The position numbers and the translations under genes are program-made. This document shows, in pieces, positions 1 through 10,035 of a DNA stretch of 64,000 nt. This DNA is from Diabrotica undecimpunctata (lineage: Eukaryota; Arthropoda; Insecta; Coleoptera; Chrysomelidae): the NCBI RefSeq assembly GCF_040954645.1, contig NC_092807.1:48677991-48741990 (forward strand). Reading direction: 5' to 3'. Below the pieces are notes generated by a model, which was not told where the DNA came from, made no database searches, and was given only the letters and a program-made list of their open reading frames with translations. The first letter of the stretch is position 1, and each line of letters opens with the position of its first letter.

Positions 1-661
1 TTGTATCTACCTTCCATGTCTTTATGTTTTGTGGGTCCAGAAGCATCCTTCTGGATCTTGGTGGTGGCTGTGTCAAAGAATATGTAGGAAAAGCGATCTG
101 ATGTTCTACAAAAGTCTCTATTCCATATGTTGTAGCAAAAATTTTTAAAAATTTGATTTAAACAATATTGCTTAAGGCCAACGAAAGGTCTGTTGGTTGT
201 ATAATGGGTAACTATTTTGTCTAGTATATTACAACTTCCGGTTTTTGCTTAGGGCCGGTAATGCCCAATCTTTGTGCATTTTTTAAAGACAAGCAATATT
301 ACTTTCTTGCTTTGGGACATAGGAGTAAATATCTACTTTCTCATTCTCACTGAAACCAAACATGAAGAAGTGTTTCTCAATATGTTTTTTTGCATCTCCT
401 TTGGATTATAGGACTTTTTTTGCTTCAGTATACCTACGCTTGAAAGCTTTCAGCTGAGCAATAAAGAAGCCAAAGTTAATGTTGTGAAAAATGTGTCCTT
501 TGAACTGCATGTATAAATCTCTTACAACTTGTTCTTTCTGATTCTTTTCTGGACCATGCGCTCTATTACTAGCATATATTTGTCAAGTAATTGGACATGA
601 AGTTTGTGCATCACAAACCGACCAAATACATGGGCATTATGAAATCGAAAGTCGCAAATAT
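1..661 (-). pseudogene. decayed piggyBac-like transposase fragment
   Basis: On the minus strand the low-coordinate end reads KPEVVIY, then after a break LDKIVTHYTTNR, then RWP and AILF in a neighbouring frame. This order matches the piggyBac C-terminal block (KPE..YN..K.GVD..D......Y...R...RWP). Upstream, SYVPKQ corresponds to the YVPK stretch that precedes it in piggyBac proteins. In-frame stops and at least two frame changes break it. Further upstream (about 390-600) a run containing RAHGPEKNQKEQVVRDLYMQ is open but unrecognised, so part of this remnant may belong to something else. It is clipped by the window start. The piggyBac assignment is an inference from short motifs; the strand and the broken state are seen directly. 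Confidence 0.45.
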
Positions 662-1218
662 ACTTTTTACAAAGTAGAAAATACAAGAGTTAAGTGTTAA
701 GTTAATAGAAAAGTAATGACCGAAAAGTAATCAACAGAGTTAATTTCTAAATTTAGTTAATATTGGAACACACGGTTTAATTACATGCCAGAATAATTAA
801 CTTTGCATGTGACAGCGAACAAAGAGAACTAATTATATTTTAATAAAATTAGGTCAACAGTATGGGCAAAGCTCAAACCCTTTTTAATATAGTATCCATT
901 ATAATTTAAAAATATATTTCGATTTAATTTTAAAGAAAGATTTAAATGCATATCGATACATCAGTATCAGAGTATCAATAACTCAAAATTCATCACTATT
1001 GAGATAAGTATAAGAAAAAGGTTAAAAGATATTTATTTTTCAGTTTCATATTGCACTATTTAAAAATTACAACACCATTGTAAAAATTTTGACTTGTCAA
1101 CGCTCAGAATCGATTATTTGTTCACAACGTCGTAGTTTCATAGGCATCATTTTGAATTAGTTCATAATGAAACTTGATCGGTAGAACTGTTGGCAGTTAC
1201 TAACTCAAAATGGTGCGG
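662..1218. other. no gene seen
   Basis: AT-rich sequence with stops in all frames. It is the left flank of the retrotransposon insertion that begins at 1231. Confidence 0.6.
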
Positions 1219-1230
1219 TATGAAACTATT
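1219..1230. repeat. target-site duplication, left copy
   Basis: TATGAAACTATT, identical to 4128-4139; it brackets the minus-strand I-type element. Confidence 0.85.
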
Positions 1231-1320
1231 TTTTTTTATTAGAAAAAGATGTCGCATCCACCAAAAGGTTATTAGCGACGGAACAAAATATAAACAAACA
1301 AATATAACAAAGTTAAACAC

Positions 1321-1914
1321 CTACAGATTATACAAAATGTTTATGGATCTGAGATAATTCACTATATTGTCACAGGAACAGTTTTGACCTAGAGCCCGTG
1401 GTAGAGCGTTTGGGATCTTGTAGCGCTGTCTTTCTTGGTCATATTTACTACAAATTGTTAAAAAGTGTTCGACTGTTAATCGAACGTTACACTGATCACA
1501 TATAGGTGGATTTTTCTTTGTGAAGAGGTAGGAGTGCGTTAATCTGATATGTCCTAGACGTAAACGCGCAACCGCAATTTGTTCTCGTCTATTGCGCGAC
1601 GATGGAAACCACTGAGACACATTATTTTTGATTTTATTTAAATTGGAATTAGTTTGAGACCACTCATTTCGCCACAAACACAACACTTTATTTTTAAAAT
1701 AAGCTTTTAAGTCACTGGAAACACACTTGTCTATCGACTCCGACAAATTACTTAAAATTGCCTCTCGTGCAATCCTGTCAGCTTCTTCATTTCCTGTTAT
1801 TCCGACGTGTGAGGGAACCCATAAAAACTGGACGCCTCTTCCATGTTCATGAGCTTGGGAAAGCTGGTATTTTAGCAACTTTTTAAAAGGATGTTTCGGA
1901 AAAATATGTTTTAA
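1321..1914 (-). pseudogene. ORF2 C-terminus: RNase H-like domain and Cys/His tail
   Basis: The frame reads IFPKHPFKKLLKYQLSQAHE and then FLWVPSHVGITGNEEAD, the end of an RNase H domain: WVPSHVGI..NE.AD carries the last conserved His and Asp. After it come LRLGHIRLTHSYLF and CDQCNVRLTVEHFL, the usual C-terminal GH..L....L and C..C...T..H.L elements of I/R1-type ORF2 proteins. The preceding RT domain is absent and the frame does not match that of the upstream endonuclease piece, so this is the 3' remnant of a deleted ORF2. The stop lies about 90 bp from the poly(A) end, as expected for an intact 3' terminus. Confidence 0.8.
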
Positions 1915-2251
1915 TGAATGTAGAGAGACGTGGCAGTTGCTCTAATAACCTGCAAAGGCTATCAGAACTTACTTGTTTGTCACAAGGAAGGTAAACATTG
2001 CAAATAGATACTAAACTGGTAGATATGATTCTGATAGCAACGGCCTCCAAATCACTGACTATTGGAATTTGTATCGCCTCGATGGATTTGTTTACTAGTA
2101 TTGCTACACCACCGCTTGCACGACTTGCATCTGTACGGTCTTTGCGGAAACAAGTAAAATTTTTTGAATTGTACAACTGATTGGTCTTTAAGTTTGTCTC
2201 CTGTAGACAAATAATATCTAGAGAATATTCAGATAAAAGAAGCTGTAGCAT
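1915..2251 (-). pseudogene. ORF2 N-terminus: half of an AP endonuclease domain
   Basis: The protein reads LDIICLQETNLK, holding the conserved QET glutamate of AP-type retrotransposon endonucleases, then RASGGVAILV and VAIRI......NVYLP. It stops near PRLSTF, where the GDFN motif would follow, and runs out of frame into the RNase H remnant. The catalytic GDFN and SDH motifs are therefore lost. ORF1 ends at 2274, only about 20 bp upstream, the close ORF1-ORF2 spacing expected of this group. It resembles the endonuclease remnant at 58630-59330, which keeps the complementary half. Confidence 0.75.
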
Positions 2252-2273
2252 AGGGAGGCGATGGAAGAATCCA

Positions 2274-3827
2274 TCAATATTCCATTGAAGTATCGAGTTG
2301 AATGTTGTTAACAGATTCGGAGTTAGATGATACTGAACTATTGTCTACAGAAGAGTCACTATCTAAGTCAGAAATCTCTTTCCCCAAGTGTGTGTGTAGT
2401 TTCTTTGGAAGTTTTGTAAACTTGCTTTTTGTAGATCTATCATTTGCATATTGATATCTGCTTTGTAAAAGATGGAGTAAACCAACCATATCAGTTGTAA
2501 ATTCTTTAATGACGCTAATAGTGTCGGGGGAGCCTTGGACATTATCAATCAATAAGGACAATTGGTGGAAATTTAAAACGAATGGTGGGGTATGATTATC
2601 AATGAAATTTTCAAAAGTTTCCCGTGTAGATTGAACTTTAGATGAGCGCGGTTTTTTTGGTTTAGAGAGTTTGGGTTTTGCAAACAGATTTTCTGATGAA
2701 ATTGCTGAATCTGAGGGAGGCGTGTCGATCTCACCAATACTGCGTTTTATGGAAGAACTTGCGTTTTCGCAATTGCTATTAGAGTTTTCACTTAGATGAT
2801 GTGGCTTTATTACATTTGGAAGTACTGGAGATACTGAATTGGTTGTTTCAAAAAATTGTGGTGATCTATCAGTTTTATTAGAATTTTCTGCAGTTGTATC
2901 TAATGGAAAAGGAGTTGATAGATTGGAAAATATTGCTTCCGAAGTTTGTGAAAACGGTATTGCCGCTGAATGAGGTTGATTAAAAGTGTTGCTATGAGTA
3001 GGAGTATTAGTAGTTTCTTTGTTGTGGAGATTTGTAGGTGTAGGTGATATGCTCGGATTTGATAATGGATAACTTGATGACTGCTGGGTGTTTGGTACCT
3101 TGTGTAGTATACTAGTTGAAGCTGTTTGATTTGGTACTTCATTGTTTGACTCAATATGAGTTGATTCCGTTACTGAACTGGTTTTGCATTGGGATGATAT
3201 GTGTCCTGTATTTTTGCAAATAAAGCAGGTGAGTGTACCTTGAGACAAAAATATGCGGTAAGGTGTTTGGTCGAAATTTATTAGAATAGAATCTGGAATT
3301 GGTGATGTTATAGGGCTTATATAAACTTGCCTCCGAAAGCTCAATATGTGACTATATTCGGGAAGAGTCGAGCTAATTTTCAGAAATAATATTGGGGAAA
3401 TAAGGTTTAAACCGATATTCTGTAATTCTTCAACTAATACTTGATGAGGAATTGACGGGCAGACTCCAGACAAGACTAGTCTTTCTGCTGGAGAGACAAG
3501 TCTTCGTGCTGTTACAACTTCGCCGAGTACTTCTATAGAGCCATGTTGTGTCATGAAGTTATCTACTACGGTTTTGTTGGCCAAATACATGCAGATTCTA
3601 TTATGAGATAATCTAGATGAAAAAATAATATTTTTTGGGTTGATGATTGTACCCAAAGGAAAGAGATAATCCTGCAGTTTAGCATTATCGATACAACTAA
3701 ATACAATTGCTTGGTTCTTACTCTGAAAAGAATGTAAAGCGGCTGAAGCATAACTGTTTGTGATATTCGAACGTTGATTTACTGGACTGGTTAGATCGGA
3801 AGGTGTGTTTATATTGTGTGAAGTCAT
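2274..3827 (-). CDS. retrotransposon ORF1, gag-like nucleic-acid-binding protein
   Basis: An uninterrupted 517-codon frame starts at the ATG whose complement ends at 3827. Residues about 115-200 (ERLVLSGVCPSIP onward) resemble the folded region that precedes the zinc knuckle in insect gag-like proteins. Residues 201-214 form one CCHC knuckle, CFICKNTGHISSQC (C-x2-C-x4-H-x4-C). The next ~170 residues are Ser/Thr/Asn/Pro-rich and low in complexity, and a basic patch (KPKLSKPKKPRSSK) follows. The expected role is RNA binding in the retrotransposition RNP. It is the longest intact frame in the window, so the insertion may be fairly young although ORF2 is deleted. Confidence 0.85.
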   Translation of the reverse strand: MTSHNINTPSDLTSPVNQRSNITNSYASAALHSFQSKNQAIVFSCIDNAKLQDYLFPLGTIINPKNIIFSSRLSHNRICMYLANKTVVDNFMTQHGSIEVLGEVVTARRLVSPAERLVLSGVCPSIPHQVLVEELQNIGLNLISPILFLKISSTLPEYSHILSFRRQVYISPITSPIPDSILINFDQTPYRIFLSQGTLTCFICKNTGHISSQCKTSSVTESTHIESNNEVPNQTASTSILHKVPNTQQSSSYPLSNPSISPTPTNLHNKETTNTPTHSNTFNQPHSAAIPFSQTSEAIFSNLSTPFPLDTTAENSNKTDRSPQFFETTNSVSPVLPNVIKPHHLSENSNSNCENASSSIKRSIGEIDTPPSDSAISSENLFAKPKLSKPKKPRSSKVQSTRETFENFIDNHTPPFVLNFHQLSLLIDNVQGSPDTISVIKEFTTDMVGLLHLLQSRYQYANDRSTKSKFTKLPKKLHTHLGKEISDLDSDSSVDNSSVSSNSESVNNIQLDTSMEY

Positions 3828-4127
3828 TTTAAGCTGCGGTGGCGAAGGCCTTACTCCGACTCTGGTAAATGAAAAACCAATCGCATGATACTATAAGCTA
3901 CTTAAAGCAGCTAACCTCACAAAATGATTGTACGGTGTATATTTATTATTTGACGTTTTCTTTTCACAATAATAAAATAATAATTACGTATAGATGACTT
4001 ACGTAGTAGTATCTAGTAGATAAACACTTTAATTTTAAAAAACTATTTAATAAAACCACTTGTTTTTATTAAAAACTAGGAGTACGCTATCAGTACAACT
4101 TAACCGTACCTTGCCAGGGCCGGTCTC
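3828..4127 (-). promoter_or_regulatory. 5' leader of the I-type element
   Basis: About 300 bp lie between the ORF1 start codon and the 5' boundary set by the TSD. In related elements this segment carries an internal pol II promoter; I see no specific motif here. Confidence 0.4.
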
Positions 4128-4139
4128 TATGAAACTATT
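4128..4139. repeat. target-site duplication, right copy
   Basis: TATGAAACTATT, identical to 1219-1230; it marks the 5' boundary of the I-type element. Confidence 0.85.
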
Positions 4140-4599
4140 AATATCTGCATCCGTCATTGTCATTCGTGCGAGCATTTTCTATGTTTAAGGAGATCTGCGT
4201 CTGTTTTGGAGGTTATTTTAGATTGTTTATGATTATAAATGTAAAAAAAGTACTTTATGTAAATAACAGTTTGAGATTTAAGTTTCTAAAGTGCGTTAAA
4301 AACTAAGATATTAACGTCATAATGAATATAAAAGAACAATGTATATGTTAAAAGTTGCAAATGGAGGTATGGAAGAACGTGTTGAATATAGTGGTGATGC
4401 TGTAAGTACCAAGCAATTATTTCTGTATATTTTTGTGGTTACACAAATTTTCAATAGATAGATAATACCAGTTCTTACAAGCCGATATTAGTTGATCAAT
4501 TTTTTCGAGCGATTGTAATAAAAATTTGAATTGAAAGTTTTTTTTATAAAATCCTTTATAAAAAGGTATATAAAAAACCCAGTTGGGCTATGTTAAATT
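4140..4599. other. flank; weak exon-like stretch at 4349-4401
   Basis: Mostly AT-rich with no long frame. At about 4371-4401 an ATG-led run reads MEERVEYSGDA and meets a consensus splice donor GTAAGT. No acceptor or partner exon is identifiable, so I do not call a gene. Confidence 0.25.
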
Positions 4600-4640
4600 G
4601 ACAAAACGTTTTCGGAATAAGTATTCCATCATCAGTGTCC
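4600..4640 (-). ncRNA. hammerhead-ribozyme-like motif of Penelope-like type
   Basis: On the minus strand CTGATGA (4629-4635) is followed by GGAAT, a short loop and ATTCC (a perfect 5-bp stem II), then GAAAAC and a GTC-containing stretch. CUGANGA, stem II and GAAA is the hammerhead catalytic core. Minimal hammerheads of this kind are known in the terminal repeats of Penelope-like elements. No Penelope coding sequence adjoins it here, so it is probably a leftover terminal fragment. Confidence 0.55.
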
Positions 4641-4959
4641 TAAAAAGTATTTAACCACTTAATTAAAAAGAACATGAAACAATTTAAGTTTTGACTAAGG
4701 TTAATGTAAAATGTGGTTAATACTTACAAGTTAATACATGGATGTAGCCACTAAATATGGGAGTAAAAACCCTTTAAAAATTACTAAATGGAATTTAGTT
4801 TACATTATGTCTAATTTAAAATTAAGATGGTAAAGTTACCGTTGGATTGGTAACATGAAAGAGTAATCACTTTACCTGATATATCGGCTTCTCCCTCACC
4901 AGCGGCAGTATTGCCTGCTCATTTACAAGTTGTGGGTGAGAACAAACCAATTGTTATTG
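4641..4959. other. no gene seen
   Basis: AT-rich. From about 4880 a short open stretch reading DISASPSPAAVLPAH could be an N-terminal scrap of the DDE-like gene resumed at 5963, but this is unproven. Confidence 0.35.
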
Positions 4960-5863
4960 TACGGTAAAGAAAGCGGAAAATAGGAAACGGGAAACGGGCA
5001 ATAGAATATGCAGTCCATTTAAGACGACAAAGGGACTACTACAGGGTTGCTCCACATCCCCCACCCTGTTCAAAATATTCCTGGAAAAAACCCTGAAACC
5101 ATGGAAAAGAAAGTGCGAAGGAATGGGTATACCAGTAAGGAACGAATATCTATATACGCTAAGTTTTGCCGACGACCAAATAGTGATCGCACAAGACGAG
5201 GATAACCTCAGTTTTATGATGAGAAAACTGGAGCAGGAATGTACAAAGAATGCGATGGAAATAAACCTCAGGTATTTAGGTTATATAATATCAAAGATAT
5301 AAATATAATATAATATATAATAAAGATATAAATATAATATCAAAGATATAAAAAATAGACTAGGACAAAGAAGAGACTGCATACGAAAATTGAACCCGGT
5401 ATTATGGGATAAGAACATCAGCATGAAAACAAAGAAAAAAATATATAATACCATGACAAGAAGTATCCTCACTCATGGGTGTGAAAATTGGACAATAAAT
5501 AAGAAAACCAAAAACAAAATAAGAGCAACAGAGATGGAATTCCTAAGGAGAAGCTGCAGAGTAACAAGAAGAGATATAATAAATAACATGGAGATTAAGA
5601 GGAGAATGGGAATGAACTCCGACATAATAGACTACATCGAACAGAAGAGGTTAACCTGGTACGGATATGCCAGAAGAGCAGACCAAAATCGGTGGATAGA
5701 TAAAATAACAGGGTGGAGCCCGATAGGAAAAAGAAAGAGAGGCAGACCCCGAAGATCGTTCAGAGATGAAGTGGACGAAGCAATAAGTAGAAGAAACCTA
5801 CAAGAAGGGGACTGGCTAAAGAGGAAAAATTGGAGAAAACGGTTGAGTGAAGGAATACAGTGA
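4960..5863 (+). pseudogene. 3' half of a non-LTR reverse transcriptase
   Basis: The frame near 5020-5280 reads KGLLQGCSTSPTLFKIFLEK and then LSFADDQIVIAQD, i.e. the QG..SP.LF and FADD boxes of a reverse transcriptase. After a short AT-rich repeat insertion (5284-5352) it resumes with ILTHGCENWTINKK, the thumb/connection region (TYG.E.W.), and ends GKRKRGRPRRSFRDEV, a common C-terminus of insect endonuclease-reverse transcriptases. Everything upstream of the palm is missing (5' truncation). The stop at 5861-5863 is followed almost at once by (TA)n. The clade is uncertain. Confidence 0.75.
5284..5352. repeat. short AT-rich tandem repeat within the RT remnant
   Basis: Repeats of ATATCAAAGATATAAATATA-like units interrupt the RT reading frame between the FADD region and the thumb. 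Confidence 0.6.
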
Positions 5864-5876
5864 AAACTGTGGAAAT

Positions 5877-5879
<3 letters not shown>

Positions 5880-5962
<83 letters not shown>
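5880..5962. repeat. (TA)n microsatellite, about 83 bp
   Basis: A pure AT dinucleotide run directly between the 3' end of the RT remnant and the start of DDE-like copy A. Frames through it give meaningless Tyr-Ile runs. Confidence 0.95.
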
Positions 5963-5964
<2 letters not shown>

Positions 5965-7330
5965 AGGAAAAGAGTTCGTTATCCAACAAAGTGGATAATA
6001 AACACGAAAAAATTTAAACGCAACAGAGGACAATCTTGTACAAACTACGCAGGCAACGAATCCGCCGCACGATCTGTGAAAGCTACCTGCACTGACCGTT
6101 GCAAAATTAAATGTTCAGAGAAAATTAGTAACACAGAAAGAGAAGAACTGTTAAATAACTACTGGGGACTTGGTGATGTAAATCGGCAGCGAGAATTTAT
6201 AGTGAACAGTGTAATGCCGGTTAAGCTAAAATATCAATATAAGAAAGAAGGGAGTCATAGAAACGAAAATATAGCTTACTACTGTAAGATGAGAAATAAA
6301 AAAATTAGAGTATGTAAGGTTTTCTTTATGAACACTTTAAACATTTCGAATAGGATAATATTCACAGCAATGAAAAAAAAAAAAGAGCTTGGGTTTGAGC
6401 AGAATGACAGTCGTGGAGGAAAAGAAAATGTACAAACAAACAGTACCTAGAGAAATCCTTAAACTTAGCCACTATGTACAAACTGTACCAAGAAAAATGT
6501 AGAGGAGAACAGAAAATTCTCATAAAACTACATTATTACAAGATTTTCAACATGGAATTAAACATTGCCTTTTTTCAGCCAAAAAAGAACTCGTTTCAAA
6601 AAATCGTTTCAAAAAATCTAAAAGTAGAAGAAAAAGTATTCCAACAACTTAAGTATGATGCACATATGAAAGAAAAAAAATTAGAGTCGGTTAGAAAAGG
6701 AGATGGATATCAAGAACTCAAAAGAAGATGTCAGTACTAAAGTTTGTTACTTCGATCTCCAAGCTGTATTGTCACTACCAACTGGATATCGGAGTAATTT
6801 TTTTATATGAGACGCCCATCATGTTACATCTTCCTATATTTGATATTTCTCACAAACATGGCTATAGTTTTTGTGGCACGAAGGTATCGCAAGCAGAGGT
6901 GTTAATGAAATAGGTACGTGTCTTTGGCAGTATCTAAAGAACCATGCAGCTCAATATGAGCACATAATATTTTACTCCGATAATTGTCCTGGCCAAAACA
7001 AAAACAAGTTCATTGTTTGCTTGTTTTTATATTGCTGTCAAAACTTACCAATAAAAAGCATAATTCACAAATTCTTAGTAGTTGGGTATACTCAAAATGG
7101 GGGTAATGCATGCATGCTCTCATAGAAAAGAAAAAAAAGATACTGCCGAAGTGTATGAAGTAAAAAAATTACAAAAATGGGAAAAAAAATTAATGTAAAT
7201 GAAGCCGGAGATAACGTAAAATGGAGAAAATAGAAATTCTAAGAGTTGAGAAAGGCCAGCCACACAAAATAATGTACAAGAAGTCTTATTTTGACGAAAA
7301 TTATAATGTCATAAATTGTTGCTGTGTAAA
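5963..7330 (+). pseudogene. DDE-like transposase-family remnant, copy A (DUF7869-type)
   Basis: Three frames together give a recognisable order: basic start RKRVRYPTKW; Cys-rich CTDRCKIKCSEKI; ELLNNYWGLGDVNRQREFI; RVCKVFFMNTLNISNR; then MYKLYQEKC and FFQPKKNS; FDLQAVLSLPTGY; WHEGIASRGVNEIGTCL; YSDNCPGQNKN; HKFLVVGYTQN. I associate this architecture with proteins annotated as DUF7869, a widespread multicopy arthropod family with an RNase H/DDE-like core; D in FDLQA and D in SDNC are plausible catalytic acids. At least three frameshifts or stops break it. Its N-terminus has been replaced by an RT insertion plus (TA)n. It belongs to the same subfamily as copy C (30661-31995) and differs from copy B. 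Confidence 0.65.
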
Positions 7331-7765
7331 GTGACAATTCAGAAATATTTTGATTTTATTATATTTTTATTTAATTTCCATACAAATACCCTATAATTAA
7401 TTAAGAATTATCATCTGAAAGAATCATAAAATCTTATACAGTGATGAGTGTCTTACCACCCGGCAAAATAGCGGAAAGGATAAAAGACAGATTAAGTTGT
7501 GGGATAGTATGAGATAAAGCTAGTTTTTGACGTGGCTATTTCACTTCAGTCATAATTATGCGGATGACCTCGAAAATATTTTATTTTAATAATTTCTGAT
7601 GTTGGAATAAATGATTGAATAAATTAAGATATATTATAGTAAAAAACATTAATTATTAGCGATTTTAAATTATTAATTTTTAAGTTTATTTAATAATAAA
7701 ACTAACTTAACTGAAATATTTGATTAAACTAAAGGTAGGTATGTTCTATCTTAAAACAATTGTGT
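7331..7765. other. no gene seen
   Basis: AT-rich; stops in all frames. Confidence 0.6.
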
Positions 7766-7838
7766 GTTGAATTGGTGTAATAGTTACAGACGTGGTCTAA
7801 TGACAAGAAGATTGGAGGTTCAATTCACACCAAGGATA
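7766..7838 (+). other. tRNA-derived sequence (pol III A and B boxes)
   Basis: TGGTGTAATAG (7773-7783) fits the A-box consensus TRGYNNARNNG and GTTCAATTC (7818-7826) fits the B box, at tRNA-like spacing. The acceptor and T stems do not pair well, so it is a decayed tRNA or the head of a tRNA-derived SINE, not a working tRNA gene. Confidence 0.5.
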
Positions 7839-8239
7839 AAATTTTTGTTTTAGGCAATCAAAAAATAATAGAAAATATGATACATATTAGGTAAAAAGTT
7901 TTCGAAAAACTCATTATTTACAATTTATTCTTATTCCAATGTTAAAAAATAGAAATACAAAATAATTCAATTTCAGTTTTACAGTCTTCAGTTGTGATTG
8001 CAAAATAATCCGGTTAAGACTGTTTAATGCCAAATCCATCACTAAATTCTCAGTGTTAATATCAATTCCTCTGTACAGGTAATGATTTTCAAAACAATTA
8101 ACAACATTGTAATGGATGCGCGCGAACAGCTGCCTGCTTTACAGCTAACCAATTCATCAAGCCATCAAAAATAATAAAATACCGAGAAGTGTTTTTGCAC
8201 GGTAAACAGAAACTTTTTATTGAAAAAACAATTCGTGAA
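7839..8239. other. no gene seen; left flank of the mariner-like transposase
   Basis: AT-rich. No terminal inverted repeat was recognised for the downstream transposase. Confidence 0.5.
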
Positions 8240-9313
8240 AATGGTTTTAACGGTCGAGGAAAAAGTGCAAATTGTTGTCTGGCATGTGAATGGATTATCA
8301 GACAACATGATTAGACAACAATTTGTAAATATGTTTCCAAATAGGCCGGCTCCAGCACGATCAACAATTCAGTCTATTATACGTAATTTTTTTACTTATG
8401 GATCCGTGTTCACTCCAAGAGGAGTTCGTAGACGAAGGGAGGTAAATCCAGATTTGGAACTAAGGGACACTTTGATTTGTGCAAGTATTGAGCAAAATCC
8501 TACCCAATCAACATCTCGTCTCGGAGAACAATATGGAATTTCAAGATTTAGAGTAGGTAAAATTTTGAAAAGACATGGATACCGTCCCTATTAACTTCAT
8601 AAATCCAACGAACAATTCCCTGGGGATCAATATAGACGTTTAGAATTTTGTCAAACTGCAATGGAAATGTCAATCAAGATGAACATTTTTTCGAGAACGT
8701 TTTGTTCACCGATGAATGTACGTTTTCATTGCAGGGCCGTCACAATTCAATGAATGCTCGGTAGTGGTCCCGAGGAAATCCTCGTCAGATTTATGTCGCT
8801 CGTACCCAGCGTCCTCGAAAAGTAAATGTTTGGGGAGGCATAATAGGGAATCATGTCATTGGTACATTTTTTATAGACGGTATGTTGACTGGTCGGAAAT
8901 ACTTGGAACTTCTGCAAAATCAAATTGTCCCAGCCCTTCGTAATTTACCAATACCTTTCGATTCCATATGGTTTCAACACGATGGTTGTCCCGCATATAA
9001 TTCTCGCATCGTCAGTGAATATCTCAGTGCGACTTTTCCTAATCGATTTATTAGTGGCCACGGAGATATTTTTTGGCCTGCAAGATCACCTGATCTTGCA
9101 CCTTGTGATTTTTTTATGTGGGGATATATCAAGTCCAAGCTATATGGAATTAAAGACGATAGGCTTAATTCTCTCCAAGAATTAAGAAAAAAGATCTCTG
9201 ATTCAATGAGAGGTATTAGTCCAGAAACATTCACTAATGTTAGACGAAACTTTTATAATAGATTGGGTTATTGTTCTGCTGCTGATGGAGGCTTATTCGA
9301 ACATTTATTGTAA
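8240..9313 (+). pseudogene. Tc1/mariner-superfamily transposase with DUF4817-like N-terminus
   Basis: The frame starts MVLTVEEKVQIVVWHVNG, an N-terminal helix-turn-helix, with FPNRPAPARSTIQ and GISRFRVGKILKRHGYRPY as further DNA-binding helices. A TAA (8592-8594) ends the first frame. A +1-type frame change near 8670 restores VLFTDECTF, the first catalytic Asp. A TAG lies at about 8773, then VNVWGGI, FQHDGCPAYNSR (second Asp) and WPARSPDLAPCDFFMW (third acidic residue) are all readable. The total length (~358 codons) is normal for this family. It would cut and paste its own element, but the two stops and one frameshift make it inactive. The natural start is the ATG at 8240, not the earlier one at 8220. 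Confidence 0.85.
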
Positions 9314-9514
9314 ATACATTTCAGTAGAATAATTTTTTGTTATTTGTATAGAATTTCTACCTATTTAAACATTTTTGGAAGTACATTTATTTAGAACGTT
9401 CTTTTATGTTAACATATACGAGGAAAATAACAATACCATACCTATAAAACGATTATGAGAAAAACTTTAAAGGATAGGAAATAAATTCAACATTTTAACA
9501 ACATTCAAAACAAC
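9314..9514. other. no gene seen
   Basis: AT-rich spacer between the mariner-like remnant and the Penelope-like end. Confidence 0.5.
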
Positions 9515-9637
9515 AAACACATTGAGATCTATTTTGTCTATAACCAAACCTATCAATGAACAAGACAGGACAGGACAACACATTGAGATCTATTTTGTCT
9601 ATAACCAAACCTATCAATGAACAAGACAGGACAAAGA
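9515..9637. repeat. two tandem copies of a 61-bp unit
   Basis: The block beginning ACATTGAGATCTATTTTG and ending AACAAGACAGGACA is present twice in a row, offset by 61 bp and nearly identical. It lies just upstream of the Penelope-like GIY-YIG remnant and looks like a recent local duplication within it. Confidence 0.85.
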
Positions 9638-9975
9638 ATTGTATTTATAAAATACCTTGTGAATGCGATTAGTTTTATTTAGGTGAAACATCAAGGCCAT
9701 TAACTGTTAGAATAAGTGAACATCAATATTATATTAAAAATAGACAATTTGATAGATCTCAAATATGTAAATACGCATGGGATAATGAACGTAGGGTTCA
9801 ATGGAATGACTCAAATATAGTCCTAAAATAAACGGATAGTAAAAAGAGAAAAATCAAAGAGGCGGCTCTAATTACGCTAAATGAGACCAATTGTGTCGCA
9901 ACTCGGCAATTGTCGCAATCCGACCAATTTCCTCGGCAGAATGTAGTAGGATCTGGTTACCCATATTAAAATACC
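9630..9975 (+). pseudogene. Penelope-like element, GIY-YIG endonuclease C-terminus
   Basis: The frame reads CIYKIPCECD, a stop, then FYLGETSRPLTVRISEHQYY, the GIY-YIG module of Penelope-like retroelements (IYKI.C.C...Y.G.T...L..R..EH), followed by KRKIKEAALI, the conserved E-containing helix, and GSGYPY near the end. The reverse transcriptase expected upstream is not present, so only the 3' end of the element survives, with at least two stops. The 159-bp segment at 10036-10194 just downstream recurs inverted at 38641-38803 and is probably its terminal region. Confidence 0.75.
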
Positions 9976-10035
9976 AGTATTAGTAAGTCAGTAACTTATA
10001 GAGGATACGTCATTGATATTTTTAAAAAACAAACG

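Larger units (their letters stand above)
1231..4127 (-). mobile_element. I-type non-LTR retrotransposon, internally deleted, with 12-bp TSD
   Basis: TATGAAACTATT occurs at 1219-1230 and again at 4128-4139, exactly flanking this block, so it is the target-site duplication. The 3' end (low coordinate, minus strand) is an A-rich tail seen as a T run at 1231-1238. Going 5' to 3' on the minus strand: a ~300-bp 5' leader, ORF1 (2274-3827), the start of the ORF2 endonuclease (about 1915-2251), then directly an RNase H-like C-terminus (1321-1914) and a ~90-bp 3' UTR. The second half of the endonuclease and the whole reverse transcriptase are missing, so it could only have moved with help or was deleted after insertion. 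RNase H plus a CCHC gag points to the I/Nimb/R1/LOA side of non-LTR elements rather than classic Jockey. Confidence 0.85.

Noticed and set aside
5860..6450. A 196-codon open frame running through (TA)n
   Set aside because: The Tyr-Ile run is microsatellite translation; only the part after 5963 belongs to the DDE-like remnant.
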